A program made the translations under genes and the position numbers. The notes under the pieces are model-generated. The model saw only the letters and a list, made by a program, of their open reading frames with translations, was not told the DNA's origin and searched no databases. Shown here in pieces: positions 36,977 to 48,400 of a stretch of 64,000 nucleotides of DNA. Numbering within the stretch: position 1 is the first letter of the stretch; each line of letters begins with the position of its first letter. Where the stretch lies: contig NMRA01000042.1 of assembly GCA_002633005.1 (NCBI GenBank), positions 1,183,019 to 1,247,018 of the forward strand. Reading direction: 5' to 3'. Origin of the DNA: Phoronis australis (lineage: Eukaryota > Phoronida > Phoronidae).

Positions 36977-38318
36977 GTTAAAGGCGAAGGCAGCCTTTTT
37001 CATGTCACTTTTAGCAAAAATAAGGTCTGTTGATTATCCCAGACATATTTTCACTTAATTACAGCTTTTCGTAATTTAATTAATTCCTCGTCCTCTACTC
37101 CGGAATTGACGTTTAGGGAGGCAAGAATTTCGCGCCAATTTCTTTTCATACAGTCAGACTGTGAGAGTTGTCAAGTCGGTCATTGTTATACCTCGGATGT
37201 GATAAGTTCGGTCGTCGTTTGCTTTCGTTTACAAGCTGAGTCAGTCAACATGCCACGCTGTTCGGTGCTGCGTACCAGGATGTACTCATTATCGTCTCAC
37301 ACGCGCTTTGGGTATACCATTGCATCGCTTTCCGAAGGATGACACACTTCGCCGTACTTGGCTAGCTCGTTCGTGTGAAGAACGCAGCGCTACTCTTTCA
37401 CGCAACGTACAAAGCAGTGACAAGCATTTTCAGCCGTCAATTACAACAGAGATATGTACCACGCTGAATTGATGAAGGTCCCTGCAAAACAACGCCTGAA
37501 GAAGGGTTCCATACCGTCGCTGTTGATCATAGTTCCCGGCAGTGCCCCGTCGCCACCCCCGAGAAGTGCGTTTTTGAAGCGAGAAGCCTCGCGAGCTGTG
37601 TCATGGCCACTATAAACAATGACTGGAGGCACTTCATCTACTGTCAACCATGCCTTCGAACGTACCCCATAGCGTGCAATTCCAGGAACTAGCAGTGATT
37701 CCCCGTGTGCTGTTGTCTCTAGCCCACAGGCTGTAAGCAGCCCTGCGCGATTTTGAGTAGTGGGAGTGAATACACATAGGCCCAGTTTGACACCCAGTGA
37801 AAAGGACAGTTCGTCATCCAATGAACAGATCGGTGGGCTTAAGTTTGATAAATTTATTGTGGACTTGTATTGGAGCTATTTAGAAGGTGCCACGTGTGTG
37901 ACGAGGGAGTCGCACGGCGGTATGTAAGCAGTTTGGCTGCTCAAGTCACCATCCACTGGGAGTCCGAGTGTCAGTCGCGGGATACTCGGGCAAGTGGGCT
38001 GTTCTTCCTCTGTACCGCGTGAGACGATAATGAGTACATCTCGGTAGGCAGCAACAGCGTGGAATGTTGACTGACTCGTAAATAAAAGCAGATGACGACC
38101 GAACTTATCACAACCGAGGTAGATCAATGACTGACTCGACTGCTCTCACAGTCAGACCGTATGAAAAGAAATTGGCGCGAAATTCTTGCCTCCCAAAACG
38201 TCACTTCCGGAGTAGACGACAAGTAATTAATAAAATACGAAAGCTGTAAATAAGTGAAAAATATTTCTGGGATAATCAACGAACCCTATTTTTGCTAAGG
38301 TTGCCTTCGACCTTAATG
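36977..38318. mobile_element. Large fold-back element with ~300-bp inverted arms
   Basis: The left arm (36977-37304) and right arm (38016-38318) are inverted copies with roughly 85-90 percent identity by eye. Both contain gttgattatcccaga, ctactccggaa, gaggcaagaatttcgcgcca and tgtactcattatcgtctcac. Weaker inverted similarity continues outward to about 36890 and 38490. The core (37305-38015) is richer in GC and CpG than the surroundings. On the - strand it has two adjacent open frames, 37441-37821 (126 codons) and 37876-38127 (83 codons, running into the right arm), of unknown nature. No transposase motif recognised. Confidence 0.75.
37441..38127 (-). pseudogene. Unrecognised open frames in the fold-back element core
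   Basis: Two frames are read right to left. The first (38127-37876) begins MIYLGCDKFGRHLLLFTSQS and ends THVAPSK. The second (37821-37441) begins MDDELSFSLGVKLGLCVFTP and contains GGGDGALPGTMINSDG. Codon and base composition differ from the AT-rich flanks, so they may be remnants of one element-encoded gene or captured host sequence. The reading is broken between them. I do not recognise a domain. Confidence 0.3.
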
Positions 38319-38602
38319 CATTGGGTTGGCAAACCCCTGCGAAATCGAAATAGCGCATGTACGCATTACCTGTGACTGTTGATCGGATTTGGGAGCCGGA
38401 CGAAAATATAATCCTGGCAAAGTAAGGAAGATTATTATATCTAGACCGATAAGAGTGAAAAAGGCCTCTAATATTCATTTTTAGGAGCCCATCACATCGA
38501 GCTAACAACCTTTTTATGCACCTGGAAAACGAACTCTTTGTGTACGGGATAAAATTTTCCGGCCGTCACATAAGCCAGTATTTCATTGCTCAGTGTGAAG
38601 AC

Positions 38603-38699
38603 NNNNNNNNNNNNNNNNNNNNNNNNNNNNNNNNNNNNNNNNNNNNNNNNNNNNNNNNNNNNNNNNNNNNNNNNNNNNNNNNNNNNNNNNNNNNNNNNN
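38603..38699. other. Assembly gap (97 N)
   Basis: A run of 97 undetermined bases. Open frames reported across it are meaningless. It interrupts the LINE remnant. Confidence 1.
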
Positions 38700-39250
38700 C
38701 TAGTAGGCTCATTGCCATGCCATACGGGGCATAAAACATTTTCTATATACTTGAAGGCAAGTGCAAGCTTTTTAATTACGCAGATGACAATACACTTGTA
38801 CACTGTGACGACTCTGTGGATAAAGACTGACTTGTTCTGAAAGGCCGCCAACGGAAAAAATCGTAACTCAAAAGCCGTCACTTGCAGTGAGTCGGGAATG
38901 ACACTCAGCGATTCCGAAATATTTTTTTATGCTGGCACGAATATTATTAAGTGTGAGAATTCTGTTAAACTGCTGGGTGTGCTCTTTGGCTGAAAATCAT
39001 ATTTCTATGAACATGTGGACAACTAGTCTGTGAAAATAAAAAAAAGCAGCAAAATGTGTGTTCAGAGCCAGGCTAGGGTCTATTTTAGGCCTACCGTGTT
39101 CCGTCTGCGTCACTAAGTTGGAGATTTATTATGCATTTATTCGGTCATATTTTAATTATTGTCTTCTAAATTGGCACTTATATGGTGTTCAGAAAGCCCG
39201 AAAAATGGAAAAGATTCAATATCGGGCCTTAAAAAGTGTCCGCGATTGTT
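38700..39250 (+). pseudogene. LINE (non-LTR retrotransposon) reverse transcriptase remnant
   Basis: Just after the gap, one frame reads NIFYILEGKCKLFNYADDNT (about 38735-38795), which includes the reverse transcriptase catalytic YADD box. After frame breaks and stops, 39060-39250 encodes a segment typical of the thumb/post-RT region, with IYYAFIRSYFNYCLLNWHLY and then KMEKIQYRALKSV. The upstream palm is lost in the gap or truncated. Old, inactive, Jockey/CR1-like by motif style. It ends about 240 bases before the YTHDC1 start codon. Confidence 0.82.
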
Positions 39251-39489
39251 AAGCCCGGCGGGCGACGGAGCGCTTGGAGTCATCACGGCAATATACAACA
39301 GATGGCTCTGTGAAATCAACGAGAAGTCGCGTCAGTACGCGAGATGTGACTTTCCACCATGATCTTTTTTCGTCGTTTTGTGTGATTTGTAGTTAAGATT
39401 TCCTCTTCTTTTCTAGCATTTTATAGCTGTTTTATCACCAGTATCTTGTTTTGATAATTTTGTGGTTTACTAAGATTCTTGAAAAGATC
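39251..39489 (+). promoter_or_regulatory. Probable promoter / 5' leader of YTHDC1
   Basis: CpG-containing sequence follows the LINE remnant. A short upstream open frame with a good start context (ccaccATGa) lies at 39359-39385 (8 codons plus stop). A pyrimidine tract with AG at about 39415 could be a splice acceptor for a leader exon from further upstream. The start site is not determinable. Confidence 0.4.
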
Positions 39490-42400
39490 ATGAGTGACAG
39501 TGCCGTTGATAACAAAGGTAATATTCATTTCTCGATTCTCAACCACCGTCGCAGTGTTGCTGTGGCTGAGTGCTGAGTGAAATTAATCTAAACTTCTAAA
39601 ATATTGCACTGCCATGGACTACAAGGTTTCCTTAGCAACTTGGCAATCATCATTAATGAAACTTTAAGTGTCACGAAATTCATTTTGGGAAATTGGACAT
39701 TCAACTTACAATTTATGAAAATGTTCATCTCTGGTGTAACAATTAAACAAGTGAGATGGTATTCGACCCGTCTCATTGAGTCTGTAGACAGTGACCAACG
39801 TCTCATGTTGAACTACACTACTACAGACTGTGTAGCTCCTATAAGAGCTTCATATATCGGAAGCTTTTTGGTGAATTAGGCCTCACACTGGTTATGATGT
39901 AATAAATACCTTCTGCGCATAGAGGGACACCTTTGCTTAGGAGGCCGTCCATGTCTTTAATTCCTCCCAACTCGAACAAATATTCCTGTTTTCAAACTTT
40001 TTCTTAAATCGGTCATTCGCTCAGTTCCCAAAATCAGAAACTTGCCATTTTTAACACAGCGCGCGACAGGTGGTATGACATCATATCCCCTGACATGTGC
40101 AGTGAAAAAAATGGCCAGTTACCGATTATGGGAACTGAACGAGGACTGCTCGAAGAAAAAGTTTGATAACAGGAATATTTGTCATAGTTGGAAGGAATTA
40201 AAGACATCGTCCATCTAAGGTGTCCTTCTATGCGCAGTAAATTGCCCAACAGTTTTTGTTTTGACATCTGAAAATCAATCCAAGCAGTGAAGTTGGAGAC
40301 TTGATCACACAGCCGCTATAGAAAACCAAATAAATACAAACTGTATAATAATGTTGTACATTAAAGTAGAAAGTTATGAAGAGAAATGAGGCTTATGCTT
40401 TATATCGGCTTCAACTCATAGCAATATTGGAACTTCTTGGTTTCAATTGAGTTCAGCTAACTGGGTCATTTGAAAAGGCCATGGAAGTTTGTCAAGAAAT
40501 GTTAGTCCTAACCATAGTATAAAATTTCAGCATTTCTCCGTTTGCTGATAGGTCATCAAAGGTGATAACGATGTGCACTTTTTAAGAGATGGTCTCTTTA
40601 TTGAAGAAAGTCTAGCGTTCAGAGCAACCTGGCTTTGACATTGGTGCGACACACTTCCACTGCACAGTTACTGTATTATCAATATCCAATGTCAATATTT
40701 TATTGATATGTTTTTTAACTTAAAGTATATTGTAAAAATGTGTATGTGGATATTAGTGTGTGAGAAAGTTGGTAATTCTGCATTTTAGTTGTCACATAAA
40801 TTATCTGAAATTGATGGGAACCAGTTGCCTCTACTGATAATGCCCGTTTTTCAGTGGATGTAGTCTCATTACAATACAAGTATAGCCTTAGAACGATGTG
40901 GGTAGAGGGAGGTGGCACAGTGTGGGACCTGTCTAGTTCTTGTTAAATTGTGAGAATTTCCCTGTAGTACTTAACTTAAGACGTTTGACCGTTATCACGC
41001 ATATTTGCGTGTAACTAAATGATTTGGTTTGGTATGCAGATCACCCATCTCAGGCTCAGTACCCAAAGACAGCAATATTTCTGCGGTATCAAGAATTTCA
41101 CATTTTGGGATACTTGATATTGAATAGCTGACTTTCGAAAGAGCCCCGCCATATTGAAGTCCACTAACCCGCCAAACAGCAATCATGTCATGGTGGACAG
41201 GTATACTAGTGCCACCTACAGATCCCATGTAATCCGGATGAGAGGGTTCAAACTACTGATATCAACTGTGTTTTAACTAAATTCCGGTTAATTTAGTGCC
41301 GGTAAATTTCCACTGCTGTGCGCGTTCGGATATACTCATGCCTTACGAAAAAGGCAAACCTTTTGAAATATCAATGGATGAACAAGGACACCATATTCCG
41401 TGTTCCATACATTTCCCAATGTAAAGAAGTGTGTGGCAGCAAAGCCAGTGGCTACAGCTGATAAAACATGAAAATTTCAATTCCAGCCGGTATCAAAAAG
41501 CTAAAATAAATTAATGAACTTAAAGTAATGAAACAATGGGAGGGGCTAACGGTAGAATTATTCCTCTGCTTTTAAATCTATGAACCACTATGTGGTAATT
41601 GAGTTTCTGTCTACCAAAGCTGGGTCTGGATTAATCTAAAGTCACATCCGTGCTCTCGTTTCTGTAGAGAGCGCCAACATGAACAGTCCCCTATTCTAAC
41701 CAATCAATCGCTTGACATTATTCAGTTCTAGATGAAAGTGGTTCTCTAAATTGAGGACCACTAAAAGCGACTTGTGCACACTTTGAAACAAATAGTGATT
41801 ATCTGTACCTCAGAAATGAGTGACGAAAAACTGACAGAGATGATCCACTACAAGGCCCCCTCCCAGGTGAGAGGAGTTGTTCCATGGATCACCTCTGTCA
41901 GTTTTTAGTCAGTCATTCCTAATTTTCTCACTTTTTGTACATCTTCCCTTGATCCTGTGAAATGCATTCTTTTAATGTAAGGAAACTCCTAATTGACAGA
42001 AGTATTTTCTCACAATTAGAGAACTAATGTTGGACGAGTTGGCTGATTGATGTGGATTTACTGTTGTTTCCAGATGACGATGGCAGCGTCCTAGACATTG
42101 TTGACACCACTGAAAATGATTTCTGTGAGGAGAATGCTGATCAAGAAAAGAAAGGTATTTCCTCTTTGAGTGTAACAGAAGACAAAAGTAGTTAGACAAA
42201 TTGCTGTTTTCCAGTCTTGATGACTGGTTTTGTTAATAACAAAAATGACTGGTAATAACTATTAGGGCAACAAAATTCTAAATACAAAATAGTTTAGCCA
42301 CCTTACTGACTTCCTGTTTATTACCCCTTCAGTCTGGGTCATGAGGGAAGACTACTACTCTGGTGGTGAATTTGGATTTCTCCCACCGATCATGACGATG

Positions 42401-45400
42401 AATTATGGGTCATTTTGTCCAAATATTTGTGACTTGTACTCTGTATGTTATTCTCCAGTTCAAATGTGTAGTGTGGGCCTTCAAGGTTTCACCTCTTCGG
42501 AAGCATTGGAAGCACCACTATTGCTTATTAGGGATGTTGTTGGATAGAGAGTTGCATTTTTTTTAAGACAAACAATTACTCGTCTGGGTTACCGCCCATG
42601 CTCGGCCTACCACCCACCCCCGAAGTTTTTCAATTTTTCATTTTTAAGTGCCCATGCTCGGATTACCGCCCACCCTCAATTTTTTATGATCAAGACCTCG
42701 TCAAAAGTGTCTGCTTTTGTGAATGTTCGTCTCACAAAACTAAGACTCCAAAACGTGCGCAACTCGCTTACCTTTCAATGACAATCTGTTTTAGTGGAAT
42801 GGGACCTTGCCTGACTATGGCGGTAAAATACCCATATTCTCATGCTCATTACTGATGAAGGCACAATTGTTTCCTTTTGTTCACGTGCAGAGCTCGTGTC
42901 CGCTTGTACTGATCACTGAGACTGCGCTTCTCGAATGTATTTCCTTGCTGTGGAAGAACCAACAAAGCGGTACTTGACAAGAATTTCATGCTGTGAACAA
43001 ATTTTGGGAGGTTGGTGTTGGCTGTTCAACACAGAAAGGAATATAGGCACAATGTATATAAAATGTTACATTGTTCAAACTAGGTTCAAAGTATTAAGAA
43101 AATAGACCTGTCAATCATTAGCACATGTTTGGTTGCCAAAGTATCTTGCTGGCAGCCAATCTTAAAAAATCACATGGGGAACTAGCGTAGTCTTTCGTGA
43201 TCTTGCTTTTCTCTCAAGAAACTTCCCCTACTGAAGGCACGCCTACCTGTAGGAATACTTTAGTTCCAAGAGATGATGAGCTGTGACCGAGGTACGTAAA
43301 AACCTAATCACGCTTGGGATCACGACGCCACTGTATCGTGTGCGCTATTCCACTTCAGCCCGTCGAAGTCAGTTACTTCAATCCCCTGACATATATTTTA
43401 ACTGACATGCTTGAAGACTGACGTCAGTGTAGCTCCTTGAGAGTAAAATCGGTCCTCCCGACTTTTCAAAAATTTTGATTTTAATCAGCTTAATACCCTC
43501 ACCCCCTGTTTTAGATTCCAATCCCAATTTAAGCGCCCAGGGCGGTAACACGGACGAGTACGGTAAGCCAGCCAGAACTCTGAATAACAAAAGTTGGAAA
43601 CTCTTCATATGAGTAGTAAAGAAATATACATTGTATTCTTGGTAATTAAGCACCTATTTAGCACACAATATGGCTGACACACGGTAAACCATTTTCCCAC
43701 ATTGCGCAACAAAAACGATCATTAGGAACATTTTACAGAACTAATGCCATGTATTGCTGTGGTAAAACTACACTTGGTAATTTTTTCATTATCTGTAACG
43801 CTACAGTCAGCATTACAAACTTAAAAATCTAATATTATGGCATTTATTCTTGTGCAAAATAAATGAAGGGTTATCACACTCTAAGCCAAACATGTCTTGC
43901 TAGTGCTGAGTGCCCCACAACATGCATTGTCCCTGTCATGTGCACAAATGTTTGCTTTGACAGTTAAGAAGAGTTCAAAGACGAAATCCCCAAAAGTCGC
44001 GAAGAGAAAGACACGCTCCAAGACCCGAGCAGCAGCCAAAGTTGAGCCAGAGAGCGTGAGTGAGAGTCGCGTAACAGCTGCAGAGGAAGAGAAACAGGTA
44101 ACATGGGTTGGTCTGAGCCTCGTAGAGTGGGATCATCTTGTTCATGTCTGATTTGACCCTAGTGTTGAAGATACTGCAACCCCCATTTTCTGTCAGAACC
44201 TAAGTTTTACTGTAAGCCACATACCATTATGAACTTTATGTCATCTTGTTCTTTATTGGGTTTGAGATTAGTTTCTGAGATTAAGAAGAACTGAGAGTTG
44301 GTTGGTTCAGAGCAGGCTTGTCGTATTTGTTCGTCACAACGGGTTAGTTTCAGCCGCTGAAGCAGTATGGCCATCAAGAGAATTCTGGGCGTTTAATTGC
44401 AACCAATTTCAATTCAAACAGAAGGATAAGAATGAGGTGACATTGCTTGGAAGAGCAAAATACGAATGTGAAGAAAGTTGGTTGAGACTCCAGAACATAG
44501 TTTATCATAGAGAGAGACAACTATTCATTTCTAACATCCTCACTCTCCATCATGATGTGTTTAAGGTTCTGTTGGACCCTAGAAAGTGTACACACTCGGC
44601 TATGGAAGATCATCTCTGAGAAATAGCTGATTGGTTTCGCATCCATTTCGACAATATGCTGTTAGCAATTGTTTTTAAAGTGCTCCTTTTTATTGCATGA
44701 GATGCCGTCAAAAATATGACTTAAAGATGCATGAAATGAAAATGGAAACGGCGTCTTTGATGTTGAACATTTACATAAAAGTGAATTTGACCTAATTTGT
44801 TATTGATGCCATCTTTTTGTTATGAATGTACCGTACCATTCTTGTAAATTTTACCAAAAAGTCATGGTCTCATGATCCAATTACTTGGAAATCGGTATAA
44901 AGTCAAAACTCATACTACAGACTTTCTACATTCAAAAAGTATTTACTTTCATTCAGTTAAAGTATATAATTTTGCAGATGTTTGGCGAAGTACACAGACT
45001 TTTTGATAAGGTCCTACATTACTTTAATGGACATTTCTTGGTAGTAACTCTGGTTTCAGGTTTATCATTTGAAAGTTTTGTATTTGACGCTGTTTATTTT
45101 CATATCAAATTGGTTTCTTTTAGTGACTAAACATGAAGTCAAGAAATTTGTCCTGGCCCATTAAAGTTGGGCTTCAAAATTTCCCAGCCATGCAGCACTA
45201 TTTTCAGTATTCAGTTGGAAATGAGAGATAACCTGTGTGTTATAATTTGAACTGTCGGATTTTGGAAGGCTTGCCAGCTTTGTGATTTTCTAAAGCGTTT
45301 TGTTGACTTCTCAATGGTGGCTTGATGGATCTGTCTGGTCTGTTACTGTATGATGTGTACCGTGTATACCCATGTCATTCAACTTTAGTTGTCACAGTCA

Positions 45401-48400
45401 TCAAGTTATTGTGAAAGATGTTGAGTGTAAAAATGGAATCCACTATTTTATGTCTTTGCCATTGGGGCAGCTGTTGACTTTTATTTATAACAAGTGTTCC
45501 AGAGGAATTTTGTCTGCCTGTCAGAACTGTGAAACTCCCATGAGTCGTATTTTCACTTGAATCGGATGGAAGTTCAACGGTGCATTATTTTGTTCTAATC
45601 AGGTTTCACCTTACTCGGATGAAATCTCTCAGTCCAGTTTTGGGGTTGTTGAAGAATGGCCCCATTCACTTATGAAAATTATTTAAAATTCATGCGAAAT
45701 TCGCCTCCACAGTCTCGGAATGTCCCCACCAACTGTTAAAAAATATGTTTAGGATCACTTTTAACTTACACAGGCTCCTAGTTCTGAACATTCGCCTTGT
45801 TAGATGGGTCTGGCACCTTTGCCTTCAGGTGAGCAAAGGCCGTGAGCTGGAGCCAGCTATATTGTTATTATTATTATTTTATTACCATTAGGAAGAGGAA
45901 AAAGAGGAGAGTGAAACTGACAAAGTCAAAATAAAGCAGATTGAGGATAAACGTCGGGAGCTGGAGCGTGAGAATGCCGAGCGACAGAGGACCCTGGCCA
46001 AACTAAAGGAGCAAGAGCAGGCGTTGAAGCGGGCGGCGGAAACTGGCGCCGGCGCCCCGGCGACGGGACGGAAGGCTAGCAGGGGAAGAGATGGGAAGAA
46101 CAGAAGGAAAGGGAGGTCACCAAAGACATTAGAGACAAGTACGTTGTTGATTGGTTTTATATGGCTTGCTGGACATGTGCATTAGAGGCAATGAGAAATG
46201 TTATTGGCTTAATTTTTAATGTACCCTTAGAAGTTTCGTGTAATCTGTAGTAAGTAAGAGATGTAAGCGTTCATGTGATGTGTGCGTGGAATTTTGCTGG
46301 ATTTTGTGTTTGAAAACGATGTATTATCATAAGGTTTACAAACAGTAGCAATATTGAACTTTTACCAGACTGCAGAGAAGTAGTAGTTAAGGATGAAAGT
46401 TGGAATGGAGAGCCTTGAAAAGTTTCAATTTTGTTGTAAACATTCTGTGCACACGACATGTCTTTCTGCCCCCTGGTGGTTACAGGTGACAAGGAGGATG
46501 GGGAGAGAGCAGAGGGTGGAACGGACGATGGGGACGGGCAGGAGTATGACACGCGCAGTGAGGCAGGCAGCTCTGGAGATGATGGTGAATCTGGACACGG
46601 GTCAGGTGAGCGGCGACACCTAATGGACAGATTAAAAATTATAATGACCAGCATGTGATGTCTTATTCGAATGTTGTTCTCGGGACAGAACTAGTCAATA
46701 ACAAAAATTGAAGTGGTAGCCATTGATGTAGGAGAGGATGCACTATATCAAATGATCTTAGTGTGTAATATCTGTGTAATACCACATTTCTGTGTCTGTA
46801 CTTTGTTTTTTAGCTACATGCCTCTATGCCAGTAGTTGATCAGGGGTGGTACCTGGATGACTTTAATATCTACTTTTATCGTGAGAAATTCAGCTTGTAA
46901 TTTTTATTCAGCTCATCAGCCGCGAGTCCTTGTTCAATACACATAATGTCTCTGTTAATGCTACACTCATTCCACATAGTTTTAGGTTATTTAGAATATC
47001 CAGTGGCGTTGTCCATTTAAAATGGACTTGTTCATACTGATTCTTTAGAATGTCTTTAGGGTTTTGAAATCATTAAGATAAGATGATTGAATGTGTTGTT
47101 GTTTGTAATCAGTGTAAAGAGTGAAGATGACCCTATTCACTGTTAGAGTTACTGTTATCTCTGTTGACCAGTCATCCAACAAAAGAAGATGGTCGTGAAA
47201 GAAAACATATTTGTGATTAGTGCTATTCGCAACAGGAAAGAATCATTCATAGTTGTCGGTTGAGAAATGCAGTTCAAGCAGTTTGGGTTTTGTAGGAGAG
47301 TTGTTTTTGTCCGTCGAACTGTTTTCACCTCTCGTTAATTACCACAGGTAATGAGGCGGATGAAGCCAAGGAACGGAGCAAAGGATCTCGCGAGATCTCG
47401 CCCATTGAATGGGAGAAGTCAGGCTCGCAGTCAGCCTCGGACAGTGATGGGGAGTCTGATGGGGGCTCTGAAGATGAGGATTCTGGGAAGAGTAAGTGGT
47501 GATGTGACGTTATTATGAAACCTTGCTCTTGGTTTAACACACTTTTTCCAAGTTCTCTGCTGTATGCTCAGATCAGTGATAGGAACTAATGTTGCTGTCG
47601 AATACTGAGCAAAGTGTGTCTAATCTTTGCTAGTGGTGATACGGTAAATTAATCGAATGCTGTCCCAGTATCAGTGATTGTAGAGTTGTATTAATTTTGT
47701 GAAAGGCTACATCTGACTTCTTCGCTGTATTGATCTTCGCTTTATTAATCGTATTCTGCCTTAAGCATCTGGTTCAACTGTTTTTTCTTAACGTTATATT
47801 TTTCAACGTCTGCTATCACGTTGTCTCTCGTATCACTTGTTTGAGCAGAAAAAGAAGGGAGAAGCTCAACGCCCACCCGCAAGGACTACTACCACAAGCT
47901 ACGTTATATATTCCGCAATGCCAAGTTTTTCCTCATTAAAAGCAACAACCATGAGAATGTCTCATTGGCTAAGGCCAAAGGTGTGTGGTCATCGCCGCCG
48001 CAGAACGAGATACGCATTAACAAAGGCTTCGAAGAGTTCACCAATGTCATCCTCATCTTTTCAGTCAAAGAAAGTGGGAAATTCCAGGGTGAGCTGTTTG
48101 TTATTTATTGTATTCTAGTCACGTGACCGGTAACATATTGCTAGTAGTTTATAGCTAGCAGGGTTTGGTAGACACTTGGTTGTATGTTGCCTCATAACCC
48201 TGTGGAAAACAGTCATTTGGGGTATTTGATAGCAGTTATTAGTACAGCTAGTAATCCTGTGACTTTATGAATTCTAATTGCTAGAAATCTTGACATGCAT
48301 GAAGATTTGTTCTAGGTGCAGCAGGTAAACAAAAATCTAATAATGTAATATTTAAGTTTTAGAATTGCAATCTGACTTCAAAGAAGTTTGAAATTCCTGT

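Noticed and set aside
38492-38881. Frames spanning the N run
   Set aside because: They exist only because undetermined bases are read through; no evidence for coding.
41816-41866. In-frame alternative first exon for YTHDC1
   Set aside because: It ends in phase 0 while exon 2 (42074) needs one preceding base; the join meets a stop after six codons.
47837-48118. 93-codon + strand frame ([13 protein letters not shown]...)
   Set aside because: Shadow frame. The YTH domain lies in the neighbouring frame of the same bases ([20 protein letters not shown]).
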